From Plasmodium relictum (Eukaryota > Apicomplexa > Aconoidasida > Haemosporida > Plasmodiidae): 64,000 nucleotides of DNA. Made by a program: the position numbers and the translations under genes. This document shows positions 44,701 through 56,980 of this stretch, piece after piece (the stretch's first letter is position 1; the number at the start of each line of letters is the position of its first letter). The notes under the pieces are model-generated. The model saw only the letters and a list, made by a program, of their open reading frames with translations. It was not told where the DNA came from and searched no databases. The stretch spans positions 1,025,341-1,089,340 of the forward strand of contig NC_041688.1 in NCBI RefSeq assembly GCF_900005765.1. Reading direction: 5' to 3'.

Positions 44701-47648
44701 TTCTTTGAGTTTTCTTTTGTTTCATTTACAAAAGTATCTTCATTATACTTCTCCACCTCATCATGTGAAATTTTATAATTAGTTTGATTATTATTATATC
44801 TACCATTTTTTTTTTTTTGAATTTGTTTTTTTTCATTATTATTTTTATTATATTTTTTAAAATTTTCTCTATAAATATTTTTTTCCTTTTTATTATGATT
44901 AGGTTCTTTTATTTCATCTTCATAATATTTATATTCTTCTAATTCATCATAACTTTGAAAAATATCACCAGTTGATGTTTGGCTATTATTATCATTACTC
45001 CTTTCATTATTATTGTAATTGGATAATTTATGATCAAATAATTTATTTTTTTCTGGTTGATCATAAGTATTATTATCTGTTAAAGCAAACAAATGACTTT
45101 TGTAATATGTTAAAGGCTTTTGTATATATTCTTCACTTATGTTTCTACTTTTTTTTTCATTAATATTATTTGCATCGTTGAATCCCATGCTAGAATAAAA
45201 GGAATGTTGAGAAGCATTATTAAAATCATTTTTATCTTTCATATTAATTTTTTCAAAAACATTATTATTAATATTATTAGAGCTGTAATATTCGACAATA
45301 TTATTTGACAAAAAATGTGGGGCATTATAATCAAAATCTCTTAAATTCCAATTTTTCTTTAAGTTATTCTTATAGAAAGATTTAAAATTTTTACTATTGA
45401 GTAATGAAAAGTTTTCAAATTTAATATCATAAGTATCATCAGAAATACTTTTATTATGATTACTATGTCTTGAATGCATTTTTTTTTTTTCGTTTAAAAT
45501 ATTATTGCAAAAATGAACCCCTGAAAGTTCTATTTTATGATCTGTTAATGTTCCTGTTTTGTCAAAAAAGAAAATGCGAATTTTACCACATATAGGAATT
45601 CTAGATGGTGCAATACAACAAACATTTTTTTCTTTTTTTAATCTATTTGTAGAAATATTTAATCCTATATTTAAAACTACAGGAGTCCAAACAGGTAATA
45701 TTTGAGATAATGTTCCAATTGAATAAAAAATGGAAGTCATGTTAAAACCCAAATAATATATTTGAAAATATAAACAAATTAAACTAAAGAAAATAGTAAA
45801 AATAAAAACTATAGGCAGCTGAGAATCATATTTAAAAAGTAATGGATTAGGGAATAATACATTTTGCATATATTTTCCTTTATATGTGTATATACTTACA
45901 TTTATTACTATAGCATATATATTATCTGAAAAATTCAAGGTAGATATTACATCTGTTCCAGCATATAATATATTATTTGTGTTAAAATTATTATAGTTAT
46001 ATTTATTATATTCATGTTGTTTATTATAATCCTTTTTGTTAATTTTACTATATTCCAAATTTTTTTTTTTATCATTTCCTTTTTGTTTTTCAATAAAATT
46101 ATTTTCTTGATTTTCACTTAAAATATGAGATTCATTAGAGTTTATCTTATCAAACGAATTAAAAGAATTCAAATTTGATATACATATTTTTTTCATAGGT
46201 CTTGATTCACCCGTTAATAAACTTTCATCCACTAAAGCATTTCCTGTTAATAATAAACAATCACAAGGTATAGTCATTTTTGATGTTATTATAATTATAT
46301 CACCAATGGTTAAATTATTTGATGGTATTTGCTGTACTATAGAATTCCTATAAACAGTTACCATTGTATTATTATTAGCTTGAATATTTTCATAAATTTC
46401 TTTCTTATTGTTCTGATTCTTAAATATTTTCTTTATTACTGTTAACATAGATATAATTAACCAAATTAAAGATGTTATCATTTCTTTCCAGAAGAAATTT
46501 TTATATGTTATAAATAACTGAAACATATAAATACCATCTAACAACTCTCTTTTTAGATTTTTAAAAAAAGAATAAAATTCTAAATGAATATTATTATATC
46601 CATATTCATTTATATTATTTATAATTTCGTTATTATTTAGGCCTCCTTTTTTTAATATATAATTGAAATCTAAATTATTTACTTTTTCATTTATACTATG
46701 TGATATATTATAAAAGGCATCCTTTTTCTCATTATACACATACTTCATGCTACGAAAAAAAAAATATCGTATATTTTTTTCATTTGTTCTTACCTTTACT
46801 TTGTGAACTTTTAATTTATTTATAGGCTTTGTTTCCATTTTTTTTTTTTTTTCTTTTTTTATTATTATTTCTTCTTCCCTAAAGATATTTTCATAATTTT
46901 TACTTATTTTTTTTTTATTGAACTCCTTATATTTGTTTTCATTGTTATTTTTTTTATATTGAAAAATGCTGTTTTTTTTTTCTTTATTATAATTATTGAA
47001 TGGTTCAAAGTATGGAAACAAAAACTTTTTTAATTTATAATATCTCTTTTTTAAAAAAATATGTAAAAATTCCAAGATTTCTTTAAATATGTTTTTATAA
47101 AAATTTATATAGTCTTCATTTTTTGTATAAACTAATACATAATCACTATCCTTCAAAAGTGAAGGTTTTAAAAAAAAACTATGCATATGCTTTCTAACGG
47201 TTAATATCCCATAAGTAATTATAAAACTTAATAGAAAAAAAATAAAAAATACAAAAGCCCTATCATTCCATAATTTGTCATTACTTTCATATATGCAATA
47301 TTCATTAATTATCAATAATATAATAATAATATGAGTAATTAAGTAAAATATAATAGATATATTTTTTAGTACAAAGCCAACAAAACTATTTGCATATCCC
47401 TCTTGTCTAATAATTACTTCATCTGAGTCAGATGATTCATATATATAATTAAAAAATTGTGCTTTTTCATTTTTATATATTGATTCATGATTCTTCCATT
47501 TATGTCTTTTATTTATTTTATTTTGAAAATGTTTTTTACATAAACACCAAATAAAAAAGCTGAACAACAAGAAAATATAAATAAAACATATATATTTAAG
47601 CTCTCTATAATTAATTAATAAACTATCAGATTTACAAAATCTGAACAT
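41749..47648 (-). CDS. P5-type (type V) P-type ATPase, two exons
   Basis: Exons 42214-47648 and 41749-42082 join in phase to 1,922 residues. P-type ATPase motifs are present: TGES in the actuator domain (about 479-482), the phosphorylation motif DKTGTLT with Asp696, TGDNAYN, and MCGDGSNDCGALK (about 1597-1609) followed by LSNSDTSVVSPF. The last block is characteristic of P5B pumps (ATP13A family). About 12 hydrophobic segments are seen, including extra N-terminal ones typical of P5. The second exon supplies the last two (YYFLINSFLLYLTL and FLFLNFLNIAVNIF). The TM4 signature reads LPVWTPVVL where P5B usually has PPALP. Two long Asn/Lys-rich insertions break the cytoplasmic nucleotide-binding region (about 720-1080 and 1300-1480). 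From memory this is the orthologue of PfATPase3, a type V ATPase; P5B pumps in animals export polyamines from lysosomes. Substrate here is not known. Confidence 0.95.
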
Positions 47649-47767
47649 TTTTCTATTTTTTGATTCATATAAAACAATTCTTTTCTCTATTTAAATACGT
47701 ATACCGAATTTTTATTTTTAATATATTTCTATTCATAAAAAAAAAAAGAAAAAAAAAAAATTATATC

Positions 47768-47798
<31 letters not shown>

Positions 47799-48868
47799 TA
47801 TTCTTTATTTTCTTTATAATTTGTACAAATTTTTTTTATTATAATAATTATATATCTATATACAATATTAATGAATGGATTAATCTATATATATTTCATC
47901 ACAAAAAATAAATTTATATTAATAAATACAATTCTTTAAATGAGCTAGTAATTATACAATGTAGTTTTAAAAATGTTCTATTTTTTCTTTTTAATTATCA
48001 TAATCATTCTTAAAAAATACATAAAAATGTGAAATTTACATATATTAATGATTAAAACAATGCAATTAATATGTCAACGTATCTGCATCTATATATATAA
48101 CTTAAAGTTATTTAATGAAGTTATAAACTCAAGCATACATGTATTTATTTATATCTTAATATTATAATATAATATATTTAAAAAAAAATTAATTCAAATA
48201 AATATCTATATTCACAATACTTATATTAATATTCATCTAAAAAAAACAATAATTTAAAAATGAGCTATGAAATTTAAGGAGAGAAAAAAAAAATATTATC
48301 AAAATTATTTTTTTTTGTAAGATGGATACAGATGTATTACATACAATTAAACAAGGAAATTAAAGTTAGGAAAAAATTATATAAAATGAAAATATTATCA
48401 AAAATACAGTTTATGCCAAAAAGAGATTAAAAAAGATTTATAATAATTTATTTACATTTATTGATATGCAAGTAAAATAAAGCTTTTAATTTAAAAATAT
48501 ATATGATTCAAAAATGTCAACAAATAAATTACATCTGCTATTATTTTTAAAGAAATATTAGTAAATAAATATATACATTTTTTTTTTTCTTTTTTTATAA
48601 ATAGATATATAAAAGAAGTAAAAATAGCACAGAGATAAAAAAAAAAAAAATTTAAAAGGGAACAAGTTTCTTTTGTTATTATTATGAATTGTTTTATTCT
48701 ATCAATTATGTCAAGTAATTCAAAATAAAAATTAAAAAAAATGAAATAGATATAGACTTTTGATGAGAAATAAAAAAAGCAAAAATATATTTTACTAATT
48801 TACACTATATTAATAAAAAATAAAATAACAAAGTAATTTTAACTAAAATAACTATATTTGTATGTAGA
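47649..48868. other. Divergent intergenic region
   Basis: About 1.2 kb between the ATPase and dioxygenase genes, with an (AT)n run near 47768-47792. Short Tyr/Ile-rich open frames here come from the microsatellite and are not genes. Probable promoters for both genes. Confidence 0.55.
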
Positions 48869-50650
48869 ATGAATAGATATAAAGATTTGCTAACAACAAA
48901 ATTTGAATATAAGTATTTAATTTACACTTTATCTTTTGTATCCATAAATATAGGTAATAGAAGAATATTAACAAAAAAAATTATAAAAATATATATAAAA
49001 AAAAAGTTAATATATATATATATATATATATATCTAAACACAATTATATTAGAACATTTTTCTATGTGCATATGTCAAATAAAGGTTTAACTTATTTTCT
49101 CAGGAATATGCAATGAATATATAAAAAGAAAAAAATTAAATTATAAAAATGAAGAACAGAAAATATATTTTAATTTAACAGAAAAAAATTTTGAAATCAT
49201 AGATAAAAAAAAATACTCTAGTACAATTGAAAAAATATGCAAAAATTTTAATTTTCCAGTTGAAAAAATATCAGAAGCGTCAAATATTTATTTTCCATTG
49301 GATTATCATCTACAATATCTGAATGATATTTTTGAAAAAAAAAAAAATATTTTAAAAAACATTATAGAAAAAGAAAGTAAAAATACTGTAATAGATAAAT
49401 TAATAGAAGAAATTATAAATTATTTTGAATTACACATTAAAAAAAATGAAAACAGTAGTTCAATTTTTTTAAAAAATATTGATTTTAGTCATTTAAAAGA
49501 ATTTATTATAGAAAGAAAAAAAATTAATTTAAAATCATCTGATTTATTAGTGCGTTTTATTGATGAATTATATGCATATATATATTTATATTTACTGGTA
49601 AATTACAAAAGAAATAATTTTTTTGATTTTATAAAAATTAAAAGATCATATAGGCATTGTAGTGAAAATTCAGGAAAAGACATAGGTTTAGAATTAAATA
49701 ATTATTTAGGCATAAATAATAATGATAATGATTTACTTGTAGAAAAAGAAAAAGAAGAAAATAAAAAAGATAATTTTTTAAATAGTACAAAGTATGTTTT
49801 AAATATTTCTACGATTAATGAAATAAATAAAAGCTTACGTGAATATGGAGTTGTTGTGTTAAAAAATTTTATACCTAAAGAAAATATAGATAAAATAAAA
49901 AAAGATCTATTTCTAGAAAAAAATAATATGAACATATCTTCATTTTTAATGAATAAGGATCAAAATGTTTATTGTATAAGACCAACAAGAGGAAGGCAAT
50001 ATTGCATAATTAGAAATAGTAAAATTAGTGATTTATTTGAAAATATTCAACAATACTGGATGAATATAATTTATTCCTATTTGCCTATAGGGTCTTATGA
50101 AAATACATTCAATTTTTTTGACAAAAATGTAATTTTTAAATTAGATGAATTTAATAATTTAAATTTAAAAAATGAGCACAACGACAAGATATATTTATCA
50201 GAACTACAGTTAATTAATAATGAACCATTAAGTGAAGTTCAAACCTATCACGTAGATAATGGGATGAATGGTTTATCAGTAATTTTACCCTTAAATAAAA
50301 TAAATGAAGAATCAGGGAACTTTGAATTTTTCATTGGAACTCATTTATTTTCATCAAAAAAGAAAAAATTAAAACAGAAAATTTACAATTTCAAAAAATT
50401 CATAGAAATATATTATAAAACAGGATCATCATTCATACCTGAAGTTCAAGAACAAGATTTAATAATTTATGATTCAAAAATATTACACAGAGGATTATCA
50501 AATAATTTATGGACAAAAAATTCTTCTTTAATTTATCGTTATGATTATAAAAAATATCCGCCACCTGGTCAAGATTTTATTGACATATTTTCTTATAATT
50601 TTATTGGAAAATGTATTTCTTTTTTTAATTTTTTAAATAAATATATATAA
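48869..50650 (+). CDS. Phytanoyl-CoA-dioxygenase-like Fe(II)/2-oxoglutarate oxygenase with spliced leader
   Basis: Exons 48869-48953 and 49104-50650 join in phase to 543 residues. Without exon 1 the main frame has no ATG before the domain, which supports the splice. The C-terminal half is a PhyH-type double-stranded beta-helix. It starts LREYGVVVLKNFIP and has RPTRGRQYC, then YHVDNG with iron ligands His411 and Asp413. SGNFEFFIGTH follows, then DLIIYDSKILHRG with His490 as third ligand and Arg507 as a possible 2-oxoglutarate contact. Such enzymes hydroxylate lipids, small molecules or proteins using O2 and 2-oxoglutarate. The N terminus carries a hydrophobic stretch across the splice junction (YLIYTLSFVSINIGIC) followed by Lys/Asn-rich sequence, which looks like a signal peptide plus transit peptide. 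Location in the apicoplast or secretory route is inferred. The substrate is unknown. Confidence 0.88.
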
Positions 50651-51723
50651 ATTTATTTTATATGAACATACATAATTTTTTTTTTCTAATCACTTTTTTT
50701 CATTAATATTCAAATGTATTTATTGAAGTTATATTGGTCTTCTTAATTTTGTTATAATTATTTTTTAGTATACATATCTACCTTCAATTCTTTTTTACAT
50801 TGTTTCTACTTTTTCAACTTATATATAAGTTCGTTCAACATGATTAGGTCTGTTTTTCATTTCACCATTTCTTTTTTTTTATAAATTGACACAATTTAAA
50901 TTATTTTTAAACTTTTTTTTTTTTTTTCAGAAAAAACATTACGTTTATATATTTTGTATTATTTTTTTATATTATATTTTACGGAATACTTTTAAAAATT
51001 TTCATTTTTTCATGAGTAGTCATATAAATATATATTTGATAAATACTAATTTCTTTTTCAACAACATTCTATACTTCATTACTAATTTACCAAAGTATAG
51101 ATTAAAAATAAATATATAAAAAAGCATACTAAAAAATTATAAAATTTTTTTAAATTTTATTAAAGTATATATTTTATTAAAAATGATAATAAAATATAGT
51201 CCATTTAAAGAAGCAAAAAATTAAAATATATAAAAAATTTATTTGATGGAACTATTACATGATTAGAACCCCCTCGAACTCTATAAAATATTAAAAAACA
51301 GAGAATTTTTATTAAAAACTATAACTTTCGTAATATATTTTTTTAATAAATAATTACAAAATAGAAATTAAAATTAATTTTTTTTATGAATATGTATTTA
51401 TTTTAAAAATTCATACAATAATAAATCATAAATGTAAAAAAAAAAAAAAAATATGAAAAAAATTCATATATTTTAAAAGGAAGAAAATAAAGCAAATGCA
51501 ATTAAACGAAAAAAAAAAAAAAAAATAAAAAAAAAAAATATTGATGAAATTAAAAACTTAACATTTTTCAAAAGAGAATAATAAAACATTTAAATTATTA
51601 TATTCTTTTGAAGAATTAATTTTAATATAAATAAGAGAAAATTTTTCTTTAAATTTCTTTTTTTTTATTCCAAATTTTGTGTAAATTCAAATAGATACAT
51701 TTTTTAGTTTTATAAGAGCAAAA
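50651..51723. other. Intergenic region upstream of L31
   Basis: 3' side of the dioxygenase gene and promoter of L31, about 1.1 kb. It contains a possible spliced micro-ORF (50840-51030) and a locally G+C-richer patch at about 51245-51285; neither is supported enough to call a gene. Confidence 0.5.
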
Positions 51724-52641
51724 ATGGTAAAAGGTAATAGCATAATATATATGAAAAATTATATAAATTATTATTAAAACGAATTAATTTTTTTAAAAAG
51801 TAAAAAAGTAAAATTAACAGTAATAAACAAAAATATGAAGAAGATGATTAAAATATTAAAATATGCAGATTAAAGAATTTTTAAAATAATAGAAAAAAAA
51901 TATATTGAAAAAAAGAATTATAATAGCTATATAATAATAAAAAAAAATTATAAAATAATTTAATTATGATTTATCTTTTTTTTTTTAGGTACAAAAAAAC
52001 AAAAAAAAACTTTACAACCAATTACTAAATTTATTACTATAAATTTAAGTAAATTAACTCATAAAGTATGTTATAAAAGAAAAGCTCCAAGAGCTATTAA
52101 AGAGATTAGAGATATTGCTGGAAAACTTATGCACACAAAAGTATGATATTTTTATTAACTTTATATTATTTATATTATTGTAGAGATACTCGAATATGTA
52201 AATTTTTATTTTTTTATTCTTTTATATATTAAATAAATTATTATAATAATGTATTTTCTTTTTCCTTTTTGTTCTTCATATTAAATATATGAGAATAATT
52301 AGGTTAACATGCATTTTGTTTTTATCTTTTTTTTGTGCTAAATGTTTATATTGCTACCTTAGAATATACTTTTTTTATTGTATTAAATTTATTATTAAAA
52401 TGTTTAATATTATTTTGTTTCATTGAATTTATTATTTTTACAGGATGTACGATTAGATGTAAAGCTAAACAAGTATATTTGGTCAAAAGGTATTAGAAAT
52501 CCACCAAAAAGAGTTCGAGTTAAGTTAGAAAGAAAAAGAAATGAAGATGAAGATTCTAAAGAGAAAATGTATACAATTGTTCAACACGTAATAGTTGATT
52601 CATTTAAAGGATTAGTTAATGAATGTGAAGCAAATGAATAA
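51724..52641 (+). CDS. RPL31: 60S ribosomal protein L31
   Basis: Exons 51724-51733 (only ATG plus seven bases), 51989-52140 and 52444-52641 join in phase to 119 residues, the normal eL31 length. The sequence starts [18 protein letters not shown] and includes [40 protein letters not shown] and [20 protein letters not shown]. It ends NECEANE. This is the standard eL31 pattern across both junctions. The protein sits near the polypeptide exit tunnel of the large subunit. The tiny first exon with an intron right after the start codon is common in Plasmodium ribosomal protein genes. The base composition is richer in G+C than the flanks. Confidence 0.97.
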
Positions 52642-53559
52642 ATAGCACAAATTTAAAAAATATCTTTTATGTACACATACATATGTATAATTTTTTTTTC
52701 ATTATTTTATTTTTTAATTTTTTTTAATAATGCATATAATGAATAAAATATATGAGTTAGTACATTAAAATTTTTATGAGTAGATATATTATTTAATAAA
52801 ACATTTACTAATGATTATTTTAAAAAAAAAAAAAATAGCTAAAATTTAGTTTCAAAAAAGCAAGGGAAAAGAATCTCAATTTACACGGATTATAAAAAAT
52901 TTTAATTATTTAATAGGATTTTTAACTTAAATTATTATTTTTTCCTTTTTTTAATAAGATATTGCTGAAAAATATATATATGTTGCAATTTTTGTTCTGA
53001 ACTTGTTCATACCAAAAAAAAAAAAAAAAAAAAGGTTGCACACATCTTAAAGAAGAAGTTATAGGCTTTCTCACTAATATATTAAAACTTTTTTTTACTT
53101 TTATTTTTTTTATTTTATTTAATTAAATATATGTTGCTTATGTTTTTTTTTAAAAGCTATTTTTTAATTAGGCATTTTATGTTTTGAAATATTAAAAAAT
53201 AAAAAAAATATATATATATATATAATAAATTTCTTGTTCTAGTTACTTTGAAGCCATAAAAAGTTGTAAAATAATATATTTAAATATACTATAAATTACA
53301 AAAAAAAAAAAATAAAAGCTATAAAGAAAAAAACTACTAAATAGAGGAATTAATGGATTATATAAACTAAAATGCTATTTTTGTTAGATGTTCTAAGAAA
53401 AATAAAATGAGAAAATTTTTCTAGTTTTAAAGCACTAATAATATAAATATCAGCAAAAAATAAAATAAAACAAATATATATATGCGTACATGTATATGCT
53501 TTTCTAATTTTTATTTAATGAAATGGAAAAAAATAAAAAAAAAATAAATAATATTTTAA
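52642..53559. other. Intergenic region upstream of myosin B
   Basis: 3' side of L31 and promoter of MyoB. It has poly(A) runs, including a long one at about 53014-53032, and a short (AT)n at 53210-53222. No gene was seen. Confidence 0.55.
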
Positions 53560-56500
53560 ATGAAAACTTTAATCATGAATGGAGATAATGAATTAAATCA
53601 TTATTTCAGGATAAATAGTAAATTTATAGATAAAAGTGAAAATGATAATTTTTATGTTTGGACATACAAAAGCCCAAATGTTGATCTTTACCCAGATGTT
53701 GTTTTCTTTAAATGCCTAGTTATTAGTGTTGACGGAGATAACTATAAGCTCAAAGAAATTTCTCCTGAAACAAATAGTGTCTATGTAGTAAAAAAGGAGC
53801 ATATATTTAATTGCAATGATATGGTAGATGTAAACAGTCACAGATTAAATGATATGGTTCATCAAAATTCTGCAGAAGTTTTAAATACTTTAGCTTTAAG
53901 ATATGAGCAAAATTATATATACACTATAGCCGAGCCAATATTAATATCAATAAACCCCTATCAGGTTATTGATGTCAATATAAACGATTATAAAAATTTG
54001 AATAATGATCAGCTGCCACCCCATGTCTATACATATGCAAAAGATGCAATGTACGATTTTATAAACACAAAAAATAGTCAGTCAATTATTATAAGTGGAG
54101 AGAGTGGATCAGGTAAAACAGAAGCTTCAAAACTTGTTATCAAATTTTATTTATCAGGAGTGAAGGAAGATAATGAAACATCACAAACGTTATGGGATTC
54201 CAATTTTATATTAGAAGTATAACATAAAAGAAAAAAAAGTTACAAAATTTTTTTTTTCAAATTTTATATTAAATATGTAAAAATAAAAATAATTGCCATA
54301 ATTTATTATCGTATATATAATTTTAGGTCTTTTTTAATTATTATATATATATATGTATATATATATATATAAATTTTTCTACCCTCATTTTATTTACTTA
54401 GGCTTTTGGTAATGCAAAAACCATAAAAAATAATAATTCAAGTAGATATGGAAAATATGTTAAAATACAATTAGATGATGATCAAAATATTGTTTCATCA
54501 TGTATTGAAATATTTTTATTGGAAAAAATAAGAGTAGTCTCTCAAGTAATTCTATTGAAAATATATTCAATTTTACAACATTATCATAATAGTGATAAGC
54601 ATAAAATTAAAACAGAAATGTTTCTTTTTTTTTTTAATTTTACATTATTTTATATTTTTTATTTCTCTTAAATTTACAAAATAGGAAGAAAATGAAAGAT
54701 GCTATCATATTTTTTATGAAATTCTAAAAGGAATGAGTGATGATATGAAAAGAAGATACAATTTTAAATCGGAAAATCAATATAAATATCTTTCAAATGG
54801 ATATATCAGTATTCCAGGTAAAAAATAGATTGTTTTTATCTAATTTTGATAATTATAAAAATATTCCTCTTTCTGTTATTATAAAAATATTACTCTTTAT
54901 CTTTTATAATTTTTTTTTGTTTTTAGAAATAGATGATGCAAAAGATTTTCAGAGTCTAATGACTTCTTTTGATAAAATGAATATGGGAAACTTAAAAGAT
55001 GACCTTTTTTATATTTTATCAGGTAAATATTATTATTTATGTATTTTTAAGTTTTATTTAACCTTATTAATTTCTTTTTTTTCTTTTTTTTTTTTTAAGG
55101 AATTCTATTGATAGGAAACATAGAATTTAATGAAATAGAGAAAGGAGGAAAAACAAATTGTAGTGAGTTGAATGAAGAAAATTTAAAAATTGTTAATGAA
55201 ACAAGTGTTTTGTTAGGTATAGATGAGATTAGATTAAGAAATAATCTAACATTTACTGAAAAAAATATAGCTAATCAAAAAATAGAAATACCCTTGACAG
55301 TAGGAGAATCATTATCAATTTGTAGGTCAATATCAAAGGATATATATAATAGAATTTTTGAATATATAACTAAAAAAATAAACGAATTTTTAAACAAAAA
55401 TAAAGAATTACATAATTACATAGGTATACTAGACATATTTGGCTTTGAAATTTTTCTAAAAAATTCATTAGAACAATTGCTAATCAATATAGCAAACGAA
55501 GAAATACATAATATATATTTATATGTAGTTTATGAAAAAGAATCAAATTTATATAAGAATGAAGGGATCATAGCAGAATCTATTAAATATACTACTAACG
55601 AACATGTTATTGATTTATTACGAGGAAAAACGTCAATAATGTCTATTTTAGAAGATGCTTGTTTAGCTCCTGGAAAAAAAGATAATGTAAAAAAAAAAAA
55701 AATAATGAATATATAAATTAAATTAAATAAAATAAAAAAAAAAAAAAAAAAAATTATATTTATTTTGTAATTTAGTCATTAATAGGAGTGTACACTAATA
55801 GATTTTCAAAATCGTCACATTATTCAATATGTAAGAAAGATATAAATGGTAGCTTTATAATTAAACACACTGTGAGTGATGTAATATATAGTGTAACTAA
55901 TTTTATTTCAAAAAATAAAGATATTCTATCATCTAACATTGTGAGATTATTAAAGGTTAAAAAATACGAAAATTACAAATTAGAAAAAGAAATATATATA
56001 TAGAACAATAAATGAAAATATTTAAAAATAAAATATTAAATTCATAATTATATTTAGTTTCTTTATTTATTAAATATTTTTAAATTAATTTTTAGGGTTC
56101 GAAAAACAATTTAATTAGAAGCATGTATGAAGAAGTAGAAATAACGGAATCATTGGGACGAAAAAATTTGGTATCATTTAAATATTTAGAAAATCTTAAA
56201 AAAATAAGTTCTTACTTAAAAAATACCAATATATTTTTTATAAAATGCATTAAGCCAAATGAAACTAAAGAAAAAAACAATTTTAACCAAAGGAAAGTTT
56301 TTCCTCAACTATTTTCTTTGTCTATTATAGAAACACTAAACATAAAATTTTTTTTTCAATATAAATATACTTTTTCATCATTTTTAAGTTACTTTAAGTA
56401 TTTGGATATAGTTATTTCAAATAACAATAATTTAGATGATAAAACAAAAGTTTCAAAGATTCTAGAAAATAACTTTGATAATGACTCATATAAGGTTGTG

Positions 56501-56724
56501 TTCAAAAAAAGAAAAAAATTATCAATTATATGAAATATCATTAAAATAGTATATCATTATTTTATTTAATTTATATGTTTTAAATTTCTTAATTTTATAT
56601 TTAAAAATAAATAAAACCGTTTCATATATAAATATATTATTATAACCTTTATATTAAATAATTACTTCATTATCATTAATATAAATAATTTGTATTCTTT
56701 TTTAATTACAATATTAACATTTTT

Positions 56725-56761
<37 letters not shown>

Positions 56762-56980
56762 TAGATAGGAAAAACACTTGTTTTCTTAAAAAAGGATGTT
56801 GTATATAAAATTAAAGAAAAAATTAATGATAATTTAAAAAATTATAAGAATTTATGTAATATAGTAAGTGCAATTATTACAAAAACTAAAAAAAAAAAAT
56901 TAGTTGAATCAAATATAAGAAGTTTGCAGGTGGCTCAAGCCTACTTCAGGAAATATAAATATGTGAAGGAGCTTAAATAA
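53560..56980 (+). CDS. MyoB: Myosin B, class XIV unconventional myosin, eight exons
   Basis: Exons 53560-54216, 54402-54545, 54685-54817, 54927-55022, 55100-55686, 55776-55955, 56096-56494 and 56765-56980 join in phase to 803 residues. That is close to the P. falciparum MyoB length as I remember it. Motor landmarks are P-loop GESGSGKT (180-187), switch [10 protein letters not shown] (229-237) and switch II DIFGFE (455-460). The actin-binding/relay part reads [12 protein letters not shown], and GKTLVFLKK marks the converter end. The C terminus is a short basic tail ([15 protein letters not shown]) with no long coiled coil, as in class XIV myosins, which bind a light chain through a short neck. 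MyoB is known to localise at the extreme apical end of merozoites and ookinetes. ADF1, an actin regulator, lies two genes away. An in-frame GTAAGT within the last exon (56862) could be mistaken for a donor. Confidence 0.96.

Noticed and set aside
47660-47911. 83-codon plus-strand frame upstream of the ATPase
   Set aside because: Ile-Tyr string from an (AT)n repeat plus poly(A)-derived lysines; no conserved element.
50886-51119. 77-codon plus-strand frame upstream of L31
   Set aside because: In this frame it runs through a poly(T)/CAG acceptor-like stretch and gives no recognisable product. A different spliced frame is mentioned as a weak finding.
51240-51290. Possible tRNA (a TTCGA-like string on the minus strand)
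   Set aside because: The TTCGAG string is not flanked by complementary T-stem arms and there is no anticodon arm or acceptor stem at the required spacing.
56862-56920. Possible extra intron in the last MyoB exon (GTAAGT...TTAG)
   Set aside because: Both ends look plausible, but the sequence reads through in frame and keeps the expected total length. An intron is not needed.
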